Shown: positions 1-10,466 of the stretch, in pieces
How positions within the stretch are numbered: the stretch's first letter is position 1
How the letters are laid out: each line of letters opens with the position of its first letter
Source of the DNA: Vanrija pseudolonga
Taxonomy: Eukaryota; Basidiomycota; Tremellomycetes; Trichosporonales; Trichosporonaceae
DNA: 64,000 bases
Assembly: GCF_020906515.1 (NCBI RefSeq)
Contig: NC_085852.1
Span: 1-64,000, forward strand
Direction: 5' to 3'
Translations under genes and position numbers: made by a program
Notes under the pieces: model-generated
Seen by the model: only the letters and a program-made list of their open reading frames with translations
Databases searched by the model: none
Told to the model about the DNA's origin: nothing

Positions 1-546
1 CCCTAACCCCCTAACCCCCTAACCCCCTAACCCCCTAACCCCCTAACCCCCTAACCCCCTAACCCCCTAACCCCCTAACCCCCTAACCCCCTAACCCCCT
101 AACCCCCTAACCCCCTAACCCCCTAACCCCCTAACCCCCTAACCCCCTAACCCCCTAACCCCCTAACCCCCTAACCCCCTAACCCCCTAACCCCCTAACC
201 CCCTAACCCCCTAACCCCCTAACCCCCTAACCCCCTAACCCCCTAACCCCCTAACCCCCTAACCCCCTAACCCCCTAACCCCCTAACCCCCTAACCCCCT
301 AACCCCCTAACCCCCTAACCCCCTAACCCCCTAACCCCCTAACCCCCTAACCCCCTAACCCCCTAACCCCCTAACCCCCTAACCCCCTAACCCCCTAACC
401 CCCTAACCCCCTAACCCCCTAACCCCCTAACCCCCTAACCCCCTAACCCCCTAACCCCCTAACCCCCTAACCCCCTAACCCCCTAACCCCCTAACCCCCT
501 AACCCCCTAACCCCCTAACCCCCTAACCCCCTAACCCCCTAACCCC
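1..546. repeat. Telomere repeat array, (CCCCCTAA)n
   Basis: About 68 uninterrupted copies of an 8-bp unit with G-strand TTAGGGGG, running toward the left end. Tremellomycetes such as Cryptococcus are known to have TTAGGG-type telomeres with extra Gs. The array is perfect to its inner edge and stops abruptly against coding-like sequence, with no subtelomeric spacer. Confidence 0.98.
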
Positions 547-548
547 TG

Positions 549-1295
549 ATGATCATGTTTGTCGACTATACGGTGATCTCGGCCGTGCAGGAGGTAGCGT
601 CCGGTCCGCAATGGCACGTGCGCGTGGAGCGGATCAACCACATGCCAGATGTTCGAGTGAGCCTGTTCTCGGCGGGTTTGGGCGACGCATTGGGGATCCT
701 GAACGTGCGGTATGATCCGCGGCAGCCCGACTTGCGCAACGGTAAACTCCAACTCGATTCCACACTATGCTGCAAGGAAATTGTCGTCATCTTTACGCCG
801 ACGGCGCTTTGGGCCGGCCCGACTATCCCAAAGCCGGAAAGGGTGGACGCAGACCGGCCGATGGGCTGGCTGTCTGGGATGGTGGACGTCGTTAACGAGC
901 AGCTCACCCTGGAAGCCCAGAAGCAGTCTTACGAGGGATTCATCACCCCCGAGATGCTCGCCTTCCGCACCCGGTTCACGCTTGTCGGCGCCGAGCGGCT
1001 GGATGCGGGATGGGTCGATTCGCCCGCATGGCGCTTCAGCAACCCGGTCACGAACACCGACCTGGCTGCGGGGTTCACAAATGCCCTGGAGAACAGGTTC
1101 ACCAGCGATGGGCACCTGTACCCGCCCAACTTCACCCTGCATGGCACCACCATCCTTGAGGAGCGCGGCGGGTGAGACGGCCTTTTCCGCTTCGCCACGC
1201 TCGACGAGTGGAGAGCTGAGGTGGATGCAGAGCTTTTCGACCTCGCCACCATCCCACCCGCCAAGGCCGCGTATGTCCCTCTGTATGTTCGTTGA
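549..1295 (+). pseudogene. Telomere-truncated relic of the 62.8-kb F-box-like family
   Basis: An open frame of 208 codons starts 3 bp inside the last telomere unit. It ends at a TGA at 1173-1175, then stays open in the same frame for 39 more codons to a TGA at 1293-1295. The interior resembles the gene at 62792-63849: a hydrophobic strand of the type ILNVRY followed by EIVVIF, then RFTLVGAERLDAG (compare QLTLVGVEKINP) and a later FTNALEN (compare FTNAMAS). The N-terminal half of that family is absent, as expected if the gene was cut and healed by telomere addition. The ATG at 549 is therefore probably accidental. The internal TGA sits in a GGTGAG context and could instead lie in an intron, but coding-like sequence on both sides in one frame favours a nonsense mutation. 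It may still be transcribed. Confidence 0.6.
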
Positions 1296-2345
1296 CGACA
1301 CGGTCGAATAATGAAGCCACTACGCGCCGTGCAGTGGCAGCTGTGGACACAAGGTGCTGCTGCGCGCAGTGGTCGCTGTGGGCACTAAGGTGCCGCGGGC
1401 GTAGACGTGAGTGCGACATTGCTCAGCGATATGCATTCTGCAGTGACCCATTGTTGGCCTGGCGCTTGACGGCAGCTCTACAGATGGCAGGGCTCCAGCC
1501 GCACCGAGCTTGAGTGTTAAGAAACGTACCAATCATCGGTGCCGAGCAGCCCTTGAGCCGGATGACTCCCAATGTTGTGGTCAGCGACAAAGATGCCCCC
1601 CCCACGCATCGATCGCGCACGATTGCGGACTACATACGCCATGAGTGTCAGTAGCGTGCCGTCGAGACTTGTTCCTCACCAGCGATGAAGCAACTCGTCT
1701 CAAGCCCAAAACCTTGATCCGGCGGCTGGACACCCTTGCGGCGCCCCGGCCCGACTCCACTGCGCTGTTGACATTGCAACCGTGACTCACGACCCAAACA
1801 CATGGACAATGTTTTCGCAAGTATGCTTAATGGTCGCGTCGTCAAAGTCGCGCCCCTTGGCACAAGCCCTTGGCCAAGTTACGCACCCACTCACAACGCT
1901 GGCTGCTTGGCCATGCAGCGCTCGCATGACGCGAGGCAGGGACTGTGACATGTGAGGCGAGCAGACTCGCTAGCCGATGCGAATGAACTGCACGCGTGGG
2001 GCCAAGACTCGCGCCGGTCGACATCCGCGAACACCAACTGCAAATCGCTGCTGCAAGTGCCTCGACTGGCGCCATCCGCAGTCAGGCTGGAGAAGGCGTC
2101 GTCTCAACAGGTCTGGACCGGGCAATGATGTCTCTAGACCAACGTACTTGCCGGGACGCGATACACGACTTGGCATTTGGCATAGCTGTCCAGTACGACA
2201 GCAACCGCCATTCGCGATGTGTCATGTGATAGCTCCCATTGACGGCATTGGCATCGTCGTAGCACAGCTGCGCGGGAGGGGTGGCCGCGCCGCCGTATAA
2301 ATGTCTAGCCGTGGCGGTTCCACACGCTCTCCCACCGCAGACACC
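1296..2345. other. Intergenic, subtelomeric spacer and OPT promoter
   Basis: No gene recognised. Only short frames with no family resemblance occur. The right end carries the TATA-like sequence described separately. Confidence 0.6.
2295..2302 (+). promoter_or_regulatory. TATA-like box of the OPT gene
   Basis: GTATAAAT lies about 50 bp upstream of the ATG at 2346. It overlaps a more upstream in-frame ATG at 2301, which argues that translation begins at 2346, where the context CACCATGG is also better. Confidence 0.5.
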
Positions 2346-4785
2346 ATGGCAGAACTCCACGGTCGTCCCCCTGCGAACGGCGTCCCGCACGAGGACCGCG
2401 GCACTGGGCCCTTCCCCGATGTCTTGAGCGACACTCAGGTCCTCGGTCACAACGAAAAGACGCAGCCCGACGACTACCTCGACGCCGACCCGTCAAAGGA
2501 GAAGATCCCCGACGTCGAAACCGAATCCCAAAACTCTGACGCCCATGTCATCAAGACTGGCGCCGATGCGGCCAACTTCTTGCTGTCGATCCGCGACGAC
2601 GGGGACCCAGCGTGCACTGTCCGCTCCCTCGTCCTCGGCACCGCCGTGTCCGCGTTCCAAGCGACCATGAACCAGATTTACCAAGTGGGTCCCGCGCGTC
2701 GTATCCACTGACTCCAGTTCAAACCAACATCCGTGACCATCTCCGGTACTTTCATCGTTCTCATCATCTGGTTCCTCGGCCGTTTTTGGGCATGGGCACT
2801 CCCGCGCGGGGACAGACTCCACACTCGTTGGATTGAACGCCACGGAGACAGCGAACAGAAGCCGTGGTGGCTCACACTCGCCATTCTCGTCAACCCAGGC
2901 CCATTCCAACTCAAGGAACACGCCGTCGCCGCCATCATGGCATCGTCCGCGTCCAGTGGCGCGGCAGCCGTCTCCGTCTTCACCGTTCAAAAGCTGTTCT
3001 ACAACACTGGACTCAACGCTGTCACTGTCATTCTGGCCACCCTCTCCATCGGCCTGTTTGGATACGGCTTGACCGGTATCTACCGTCCCATCACCGTCTG
3101 GCATGTCGAGTCAGTCTACTGGACCAACATTCCAACGGTCAAAATCCTTCAAGCGCTACACTGGAACGACCTCAAAGACTCCAAACCCCTAAGATGGTTC
3201 TGGTACTCGTTCACAGGCATGTCGATCTACGAATTCTTCCCCGCCTACATTATGCCGTGGCTCAACTCGGTGTCCATCCCATGCCTCGCGTCTATGAACG
3301 CCACCGGAGCAACGGCGAAGGCACTAACCAACGTATTCGGTGGCTCTCTGAACAACGAAGGCATGGGCATCTTCAACTTCTCCCTAGACTGGCAATACAT
3401 CACTTCCAGGTACGCACTCTTGGGGAAGCCCGCTGACTGCCAGCGCCGCCACGATGCCCCTCAAGCTGCAGGCCAACTTTGCCGCGGGTATTGTCATCTG
3501 TTACATAGCCATGGCGACGGTTTACTACACCGACACGTGGGGCGCCAAGGCCCAGCCCTTCATGTCTACCTCGCTTCGCACGGCAGCAGGTGGGCGTTAC
3601 GTTGCGTCGTCCGTCTTCGTCGATGGCATCCTCAGCGAGACCAAACTAGAGCAAGTCGGGTTGCCTCACCTCGCTGGAACGTTCGTCTGGGGTCTCCTCA
3701 CCGCGACAATGGCTATCGGAGCCCTCATCGGCCACATTATCCTCTTCTGGGGAGCCGACATCCTGGAAAGCTTCAAGAAGCTTCGCCGAAACGAGATTGA
3801 AGACCGACACCACCAGGTGATGGTCGAAAGCTACAAAGAAGCGCCCTGGTGGTGGTTTACCATTGTCCTCGTCGTGTCCTTTGTCCTTGGCATCGTCGTC
3901 GTCGTTGTCGAGGACCTCACCTTGCCCGTGTGGGGCTACATCGCGGCCCTCACCCTCGGCATCTTTATCGCCCCATTCTCCTCCATCCTCTACGCTCGCT
4001 TCGGTACCGGTATCGCCACAAACGTCCTCATGAAGATGGTCGCTGGCGTCACACATCCCGGCAGACCCATTGCCAACCTCTACTTTGGATCCTGGTCGCA
4101 CACCGTCATCTCCCAGTCGCTCAACCTAGCCTCGGATCTCAAAATGGGCGAATACCTCAAGATTCCTCCACGGGTCATGTTCCTTACCCAAGTCTGGGGA
4201 ACAGTCTTTGGCGCCTTTATCAACTATGTCGTCATGGTGTCAATCGTCAATCAGCACCACGACCTCTTGGTCAACTCTGACGGCAACTCGGCGTGGTCGG
4301 GCTACTACTTCCAGGCCATGAACAATCAAGCAGCGACGTGGGCGCTGGCCAAATACTTGTACTCTGCCGGCAAGCCCTACTTCCTCGTTCCCGTAGGCCT
4401 GGCGATCGGCTTTGGCATCTGCCTTCTGCACCGCATCATTGTCAGGTTCAAGCCGACGGTCTTTGGATTCGACCTCCGCGAGATCAACACGCCTCAAGTC
4501 CTAGCATACTCTGGCGTCTTGGGCTACGGCGCCACGCAAACCTGTGTCATTTGGACCATGCTCACCGTCGGATTCCTCTTTCAATTCTACTTCCGCAACT
4601 ACCACCCTCGCTTCTTCAAAGACTATTCGTACTTGGTTGTCGCTGGTTTCGATGGCGGGTCGCTGTTCATCCTGTTCATCCTCTCATTCGCCGTCTTTGG
4701 TGCAGGTGGTCCTCAAAAGCCCTTCCCCAACTGGTGGGGAAACCCCGCGACCGGCTATCCCGACCACTGCCCCGTGGGTAATTAG
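2346..4785 (+). CDS. OPT-family oligopeptide transporter
   Basis: Proton-coupled oligopeptide transporter of the plasma membrane, about 790 aa, encoded by exons 2346-2684, 2718-3409 and 3444-4785 (introns of 33 and 34 bp). Hallmarks of the fungal OPT family are visible: a hydrophilic N-terminus of about 80 residues, the TVRSLVLGT segment entering the first membrane helix, the signature NPGPFQLKEH near residue 172, many hydrophobic helices, and the C-terminal WWGNP...DHCP tail. An alternative in-frame ATG at 2301 would add 15 residues but overlaps the TATA-like box. Members import small peptides or glutathione-like compounds; the substrate cannot be read from sequence. No frameshift or missing region was seen, so this first intact gene from the telomere looks functional. 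Confidence 0.93.
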
Positions 4786-4791
4786 AGTGGA

Positions 4792-4860
4792 GGCGGCGAC
4801 GTGATGCGAGGCGGCGTGGTGGGCGGCGACGTGATGGGCTGCGACGTGATGAGCGGTGGC
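4792..4860. repeat. Short direct repeats downstream of the OPT gene
   Basis: Three imperfect copies of GCGACGTGATG occur within about 60 bp (near 4797, 4827 and 4842), spaced by GGCGG-rich sequence. They start just after the stop codon, so they lie in the 3' UTR or terminator region. Function unknown. Confidence 0.6.
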
Positions 4861-6962
4861 ATAGGATAGGCAATCACGATGGCATCTCATTGTCAGGATC
4901 AAGGCAGCTGTCGACTCGAGGGAGCGCCGAGGGGATTGTCATAGTGACCAGGGACCGAGGCCCCAGCCGGGACTGCCCGGTGGCTGCCGTGCCGAAGGAG
5001 AATCCGCGCCGCCGGGAAGATTAGCATTGATCGAATTGATGAGGAGGGCGGCGTCTCTCAGCGGTATTGTCCGGGACGGCGGGGGTGCAGCCGCGAGCCC
5101 ATGGCTTACTGTCAGCTAGGTCGGGGAACCTAGCTGCCGAGCGTGAAGACACTACCGCGGCTGGACAGGAATGGCGACTCAGTCCTTCCACTCCATGTCA
5201 GCCGAGCGAGTCAGCGGCCAGCCGAAGCAGACGCAGTAAGCCGGGTCAGTCGAGGATGGCAGGCAGACCGTGCGGTGGACGCCCAGGCAGCGACAAGCGC
5301 GCGCGACGTGTTTACTTTCTTGCCAGTGCAATGACGTCAATGACGTGGAGTTGACGAGGGTTACTCCGTGTCCGGCATCTCGGACCGAGACGCCCTGCGA
5401 GGAGCGCGAGGAGCCGACCCCTGGCGAGCTATGTATTCCTGATGTCCTGATCCGGGCCTGCTGTTATACGACCTGTGTGATGACGACTGACACGATGCCC
5501 ACGGCTAGGTGCATCTGCTGTGCGCCGAGGATGCAGCCGAGATGGCAATCACCAGTGGACCCGAGTGCATGTCTGGCTGGGAACCGGGAGGCATCCAGGC
5601 CCATCGTGTGGCAGGTCCAGGAATGCAACGGGATCACTCGACTCGACGCCATGCCCATAAGCCCATAGCCTCTAGCAGGAGCGTCACAGTGGCTGCCGAA
5701 ACGCCTGACGGGGCGCCGCCTGGCGCCTCCTCGGCGTGAGCCCTGGGAAGCCATCGGTGGCGCGAGTCACGAAGGCCACGATGGTGTTGCTTGCGACACG
5801 TTGGGCACCATCGTTCATCGTGGGCGTGCACAGTAAGAGTCCAATGCCATCGTCTCTGGGACAAAACATCGCCAAGGGCCAAAGCCAACTCACTCGGCTT
5901 CATCAACACGCCGACAGCTCGCGGGCTGGTGGTGAGCCGCGGTAGCCTGGTGCTTGGCCATGCCCCAATGCCCGTGATGTCAACAGGGCGCCAGAGTGTC
6001 GGTCTGTGCCATGCACGTTCGATGCGGGGGCGTTGCGGTACGCCCGAGAACCACCCACAGGCGGGAACACATCTTGGTACAGGCGCTGTCGCTCGTCATC
6101 GTCCGTGGGGCACGCAAGCTTGGCCGTGCGCGAGATACCAATGGCGAGCAAGTCGGTCGCCAAGATGTCAATGTCTGGCACACCGTCGTTGCCATGGCCA
6201 AATGCATTCCCCATGCATTGGCCCAAGCAAGACGCTTCACAACGTCATTCGCCATTCGCCAGCTTGTTGAAACAATGTAGTGTCATTTCTAACGAGTTAC
6301 CTTAATTTTACTCAGGGAAGTGCCTCACTCGAGCAAAAGAACAACCCGGCTGCTGCCAGCGCGCGCGCGCGCGCGTCGGCAAGACTTTGATAACCCCCGC
6401 ACTCAACGCGTGATCGACATGCCCCCCTCCCCTCGCCTCATCGCCGGGTACTGCGCACGCGCGGCGTCGCGCCTGCCCTTTGGATTGCACACTGTGGGGG
6501 GCGGATGCGGCTCCCTAGTGGCGGCGTTTCTTGAACCAATTGCGCGTCGATGCATCGGGTAACGCTCAACCCAGTCAAGGGTGGGCCGTACGTGCCGTGA
6601 CAGTGGGCCAGGCCAGCGCCATGCAGCCATGGAAGAATGCACGCCCGTCAGACGAGCACGTCGAGTGGACCTCATCGGCACTTTGGCTGAAACTGGCCCT
6701 TCAGGCCCTCAGGCTCATGTGCCCCTTCGTCCTCCAACCAGGGCGGCACGTATGTATGTGCCAGACGGCATCTCCCGCACAGCCCTCGATTACGCCCTCC
6801 TGTAGGCAGTCGATGGTCACTGGTCAGACATCAAGCGGCGCCAGCTACCGTCCCAATTGTGTCATGTGCTGCCGTCGGTGCCGTGTGGGCGGGCCAGCAA
6901 GCCAGACAGCACGACACGACGACACCTCTTGCCCTGCACAGCACGCAATGCCTAGCACACAC

Positions 6963-6969
6963 GTATAAG
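6963..6969 (+). promoter_or_regulatory. TATA box of the Gln-rich gene
   Basis: GTATAAG lies about 64 bp upstream of the ATG at 7028 and is followed by a C/T-rich leader, the same arrangement as at several other genes here. Confidence 0.6.
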
Positions 6970-7027
6970 AAGCCCCCCTCCCCCCATCTCCTCGTCTTCT
7001 TCATCCCACTCTCTCAACTTGAACAAC

Positions 7028-7526
7028 ATGGGTCTCTTCAGCCACAACGACAACAACAACAACCAGCAGCAGCAGGGCCAGCAGCAGCAGGTCTTCCAGC
7101 AGGGCCAGCAGCAGCAGCAGGGCTACGGCCAGCAGCAGCAGGGCTACGGCCAGCAGCAGCAGGGCTACGGCCAGCAGCAGCAGGGCTACGGCCAGCAGTC
7201 CAACGCCAGCTTCGACCAGAAGCAGGGCCAGCAGGACCCCGCTCAGAAGGAGGGCGGTTGGTCGACCGGTGCCAAGGTCGCCGCCGGTCTCGGCGGTCTC
7301 GCTGTCGCCGCTGGTGTCGGCACTGGTATCGGCTTCGGCGTCAAGCACCACAACGACAAGAAGCACGAGCAGGGTGAGTCCAAGGCCATTTGGTCAAGAC
7401 ACTGACCATCGCAGAGCAGGCCCAGCAGGACCAGCAGAACCAGGACGCCGAGAAGCAGCGTGACGTTCAGCCCGACCAGAACCAGGACCAGCAGCAGAAC
7501 AACGACCAGCAGCAGCAGCAGAACAA

Positions 7527-7557
<31 letters not shown>

Positions 7558-8106
7558 TCGCAGCCTCAGCAGGACCAGCAGAACAACGACGGCCGCCCTC
7601 CCAAGCCCCAGGCCGAGCGTGGCTACAAGGCCGACATCCCTGGCCCCAACCGCGCCAAGCAGCAGGGCGGTGGCCCCGACGAGCGCGGCCTCTACCCCGA
7701 CGACTCTGGAAACTACCCCGACTCCAACGGCAACTACCCCGATGACAACGGTGAGTAGCGACGTCCGTGCAGTAGTGGAGCCGGTAGTGCACCTCTGCAA
7801 GCCAACACTAGCCCAAAAACGCGCCAGCACACACCCACTGTGTCAGGCGACGCAGAATGATGGAACCCGTGCTGATACCTCCTCCAGGTCGCTACCCCGA
7901 CAGCCAGGGTCGCTACGCCGACGACAACGGCTACTACCCCAACGAGCAGGGCAACGTGAGTAGAGCGGCTTCATCTGCTAAGCGAAAGGAGGATGGATGA
8001 GAGATGATGGAGAAGAGAGTTGAATCCATCCTCCTATGCTACGTGACCCCACCAGCATCGCTGACACGACACAACACAGTACCCCGACGACCAGGGCAAC
8101 TACTAA
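7028..8106 (+). CDS. Gln-rich, prion-like protein with Gly-rich segment and YPD repeats
   Basis: No named family recognised. Exons 7028-7373, 7415-7750, 7888-7955 and 8080-8106 join to about 258 aa; introns are 41, 137 and 124 bp. The N-terminus carries Q-rich blocks with five near-identical GYGQQQQ repeats. A Gly/Ala-rich hydrophobic stretch follows (about residues 84-104, AAGLGGLAVAAGVGTGIGFG), resembling a glycine-zipper membrane segment, then a basic HHNDKKHE hinge, a second Q/N/D-rich block, and a C-terminus of YPDxxGNY-type units. Exons 3 and 4 each encode whole YPD units, so alternative splicing would change the repeat number. Retention of the second intron gives an early stop after NYPDDNGE. 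The composition suggests self-assembly or a cell-wall or stress role, but this is inference. A TATA box, clean splice signals and a consistent frame support it as real. Confidence 0.8.
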
Positions 8107-9119
8107 GCCCAGTTGATGATGAAGGAGAGCACCGCGCACGTAGAGTGCCTCTCAGTAGTTAATGAAATGACGAAATGCACACGGTGGCAGCAGTGACAAT
8201 GCGTTGAGCGTTGGGACTGTGCTGTTGGTGCTGGACAACGCCCATGTGCGTCACTTGCACACCACCAACGCGCCATACCGCCCAGATCTAGGACGAAGCG
8301 CCGCCGACGCAGAGGCTGTGCCGGTTGCAAGCTCTACGCGTCAGGTACTTCGGGCGTTTAGGGGTGAATGAGGTAGGGTTGGGCAATTTCTCCTGTGATT
8401 GACGCAAACCCTGCCAAGTTGGATCCAATGGATGGGTAACGCAGCAATGGATCCAAAGTGCTGCACCCTTTGTCGGGGACTGAACTCAAAGCAACCTTTC
8501 CACTGATCGTCAACGGCCCGTCTTGTTCTCGTTAATGCAGAAGATGTTCAGGCACAAGCAGTGTCCAGCCGTGCGTCGGGCCAATCGACCTTCGGTTGAC
8601 GGAATTCGGCACCAATCATGTGTCGGCAGCCCGCTGCAGCGACCGCGGAGGGCTCTCGGGTTTGGTAAAGGCCTGTCAGTTGAGACGCTTCGTCTATTTC
8701 TGGTGCGGCGCTAGTTGCATGGCGTGGTGCACCCCGCCATACATAAACCTGATGCTCGACTCCTGCACCATATGAAAGGGGAATGCGGCATGCTCCTGTC
8801 GGCATCGGCCGAGGCGCATGACATGGGAGAGTCTGGGCGTGCCGGCGAGACACTGTTCGGCCTGCTGCCGCCGCATCCAGTACTCTGGCGGCCTTGCGAG
8901 CCCGCACTTTCAGACCCACGCGCTGGGTAGACTCTGACGCGACAGGTTGTTCCTAAAGTTAGGCGCGCTGAAGCCAACGCGTCGAGTCAGGGTTTCAAGG
9001 TGGGGGACCAAAGTGGGGGACGAAGCTGTGGGGTAGATGTCGACCGGGCCGGCCGGAAGGCATGCTCCCCCATGCATGACGACAGTTGACATTCTCACGT
9101 CTTCTCTGAACAACGCACC
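8107..9119. other. Intergenic, 1.0 kb
   Basis: Nothing recognised. It separates the Gln-rich gene from the reductase, both on the plus strand, and presumably contains the terminator of one and the promoter of the other. Confidence 0.5.
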
Positions 9120-10437
9120 ATGCCTGTCCCACCAAAGTCGTCTCTAGGTGAGCTCACTTGATCCCAAGTGAATACTCACACCCAGTCCTTGTAACTGGCG
9201 CGAACGGCTACATTGCCAGTTGGGTCACCCTGTACCTGTTGCAGCAAGGGTACTCGGTCCGCGGCACGACTCGCAATGACGCCAAGGGCCAGTGGATGAA
9301 GGAAATGTACAAGGACAGGGGACTGGACAACTTTGACTACGTCGTAGTGGCCGATCTGGAGAATGTAAGTGTTATGCAAGGACCGTCTGACCACGACGCA
9401 GGACAATGCTTTCGACGAGGCCGTCAAAGGTGTCGAGTGAGGAGACAAGTCGGTAGCACCGGCTAACCCTAGTGCCATCATCCACACGGCTTCACCGTTC
9501 CATTGGAATATCACCAAGCCCGACGATCTTATCAAGCCAGCGGTTGCAGGCACTGTCTCCGCTCTCAAGGCGGCTTCAAAGGAACCAAAAGTCCAGCGTG
9601 TGGTCATCACCAGTTCTTATGCTTCGTGAGGCCATTGACCTCGGCATCCTACTGATCTAGCAGCATTCTCGAAAACCGCGACCCCCCAGGGAGTGCCACC
9701 TTCAACGAGGACGACTGGAACGAGCAGTCGATCCGAGAAGTCGACGAGAAAGGACTGGATGCGCTTCGGACCCACTGGTACCGGGCCAGCAAGACCCTCG
9801 CCGAGCGCGCCGCCTGGGACTACGTCAAGAAGGAAACGCCATCGTGAGCTACCACACTATAGACCTCGCTCACGCCAGGTTCGACGTCGTGACAATCTGC
9901 CCGCCATACGTTCTCGGTCCCATCATCCACGAAGCTGCGTCTCCCGAGACGCTCAACACCTGTTGGTCCAGGCCCTTGTCATTCACTAACCACCGCCAGC
10001 TGTGGGAGACTGGTACAAGTACCTGACCGGTGAAAAGACGACCGCGGATGCTACAGCACCAGCTGGAGTGTTGTGTGATGTGCGGGATGTCGCCGACGTC
10101 CATGTCAAGGCACTACTACAGCCCGAGGCGGCGGGCAAGCGGTTCGGCATTGCGACTAGTAAGCCTCGCCGATGTACACCCCCACTCACACCCAGGGACC
10201 TTTACTCATCAGATTCTTCTCGACCACGTCAATGCGGACCCCAAGCTCGCCCAAGCGTTTCCCCATGCGGTCCGAGGCGTCCCTGGACAAGCTGTCCCAC
10301 CCATTAACATATATGACACCTCGCGATCTCACAAGGCATTGGGCATCGAACCCCGTGACGAGGGTAAGACCGCGGTTGACATGACAGAGAGTCTGCGAGA
10401 GCGCAAGGTCAAGTGGGACGCCGCCGCTGGACAGTAG
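9120..10437 (+). CDS. NAD(P)-dependent epimerase/reductase (dihydroflavonol reductase-like SDR)
   Basis: Extended short-chain dehydrogenase, about 353 aa, from eight exons: 9120-9147, 9186-9364, 9402-9436, 9473-9625, 9661-9843, 9879-9961, 10000-10158 and 10196-10437. All seven introns are 35-38 bp. The Rossmann glycine motif TGANGYIAS is at about residues 13-21, the catalytic YRASK at about 171-175, and the following ICPPYVLGP is typical of the cinnamoyl-CoA/dihydroflavonol reductase-like branch; related yeast enzymes reduce methylglyoxal or other aldehydes and ketones. The substrate is unknown. The fourth intron ends in TAGCAG, so two acceptors 3 nt apart would give proteins differing by one Ser. 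It is convergent with the regulator at 10467, with only about 30 bp between stop codons. Confidence 0.9.
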
Positions 10438-10466
10438 ATGCACATGTGCTTCCATATAACGAGTGG

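Larger units (their letters stand above)
4786..7027. other. Gene-poor stretch, 2.2 kb
   Basis: Apart from the short repeats at its left edge and a (GC)n run of about 17 bp near 6360, no gene was recognised on either strand. The frames present are short, lack family resemblance and show no convincing spliced continuation. A fast-evolving or non-coding gene cannot be excluded. Confidence 0.5.

Noticed and set aside
1281-1312. Similarity between the sequence near 1285 and the first bases after the telomere (MFVDDTV versus MFVDYTV)
   Set aside because: Only about 20 bases, in different frames of the relic, with no similarity beyond; treated as chance.
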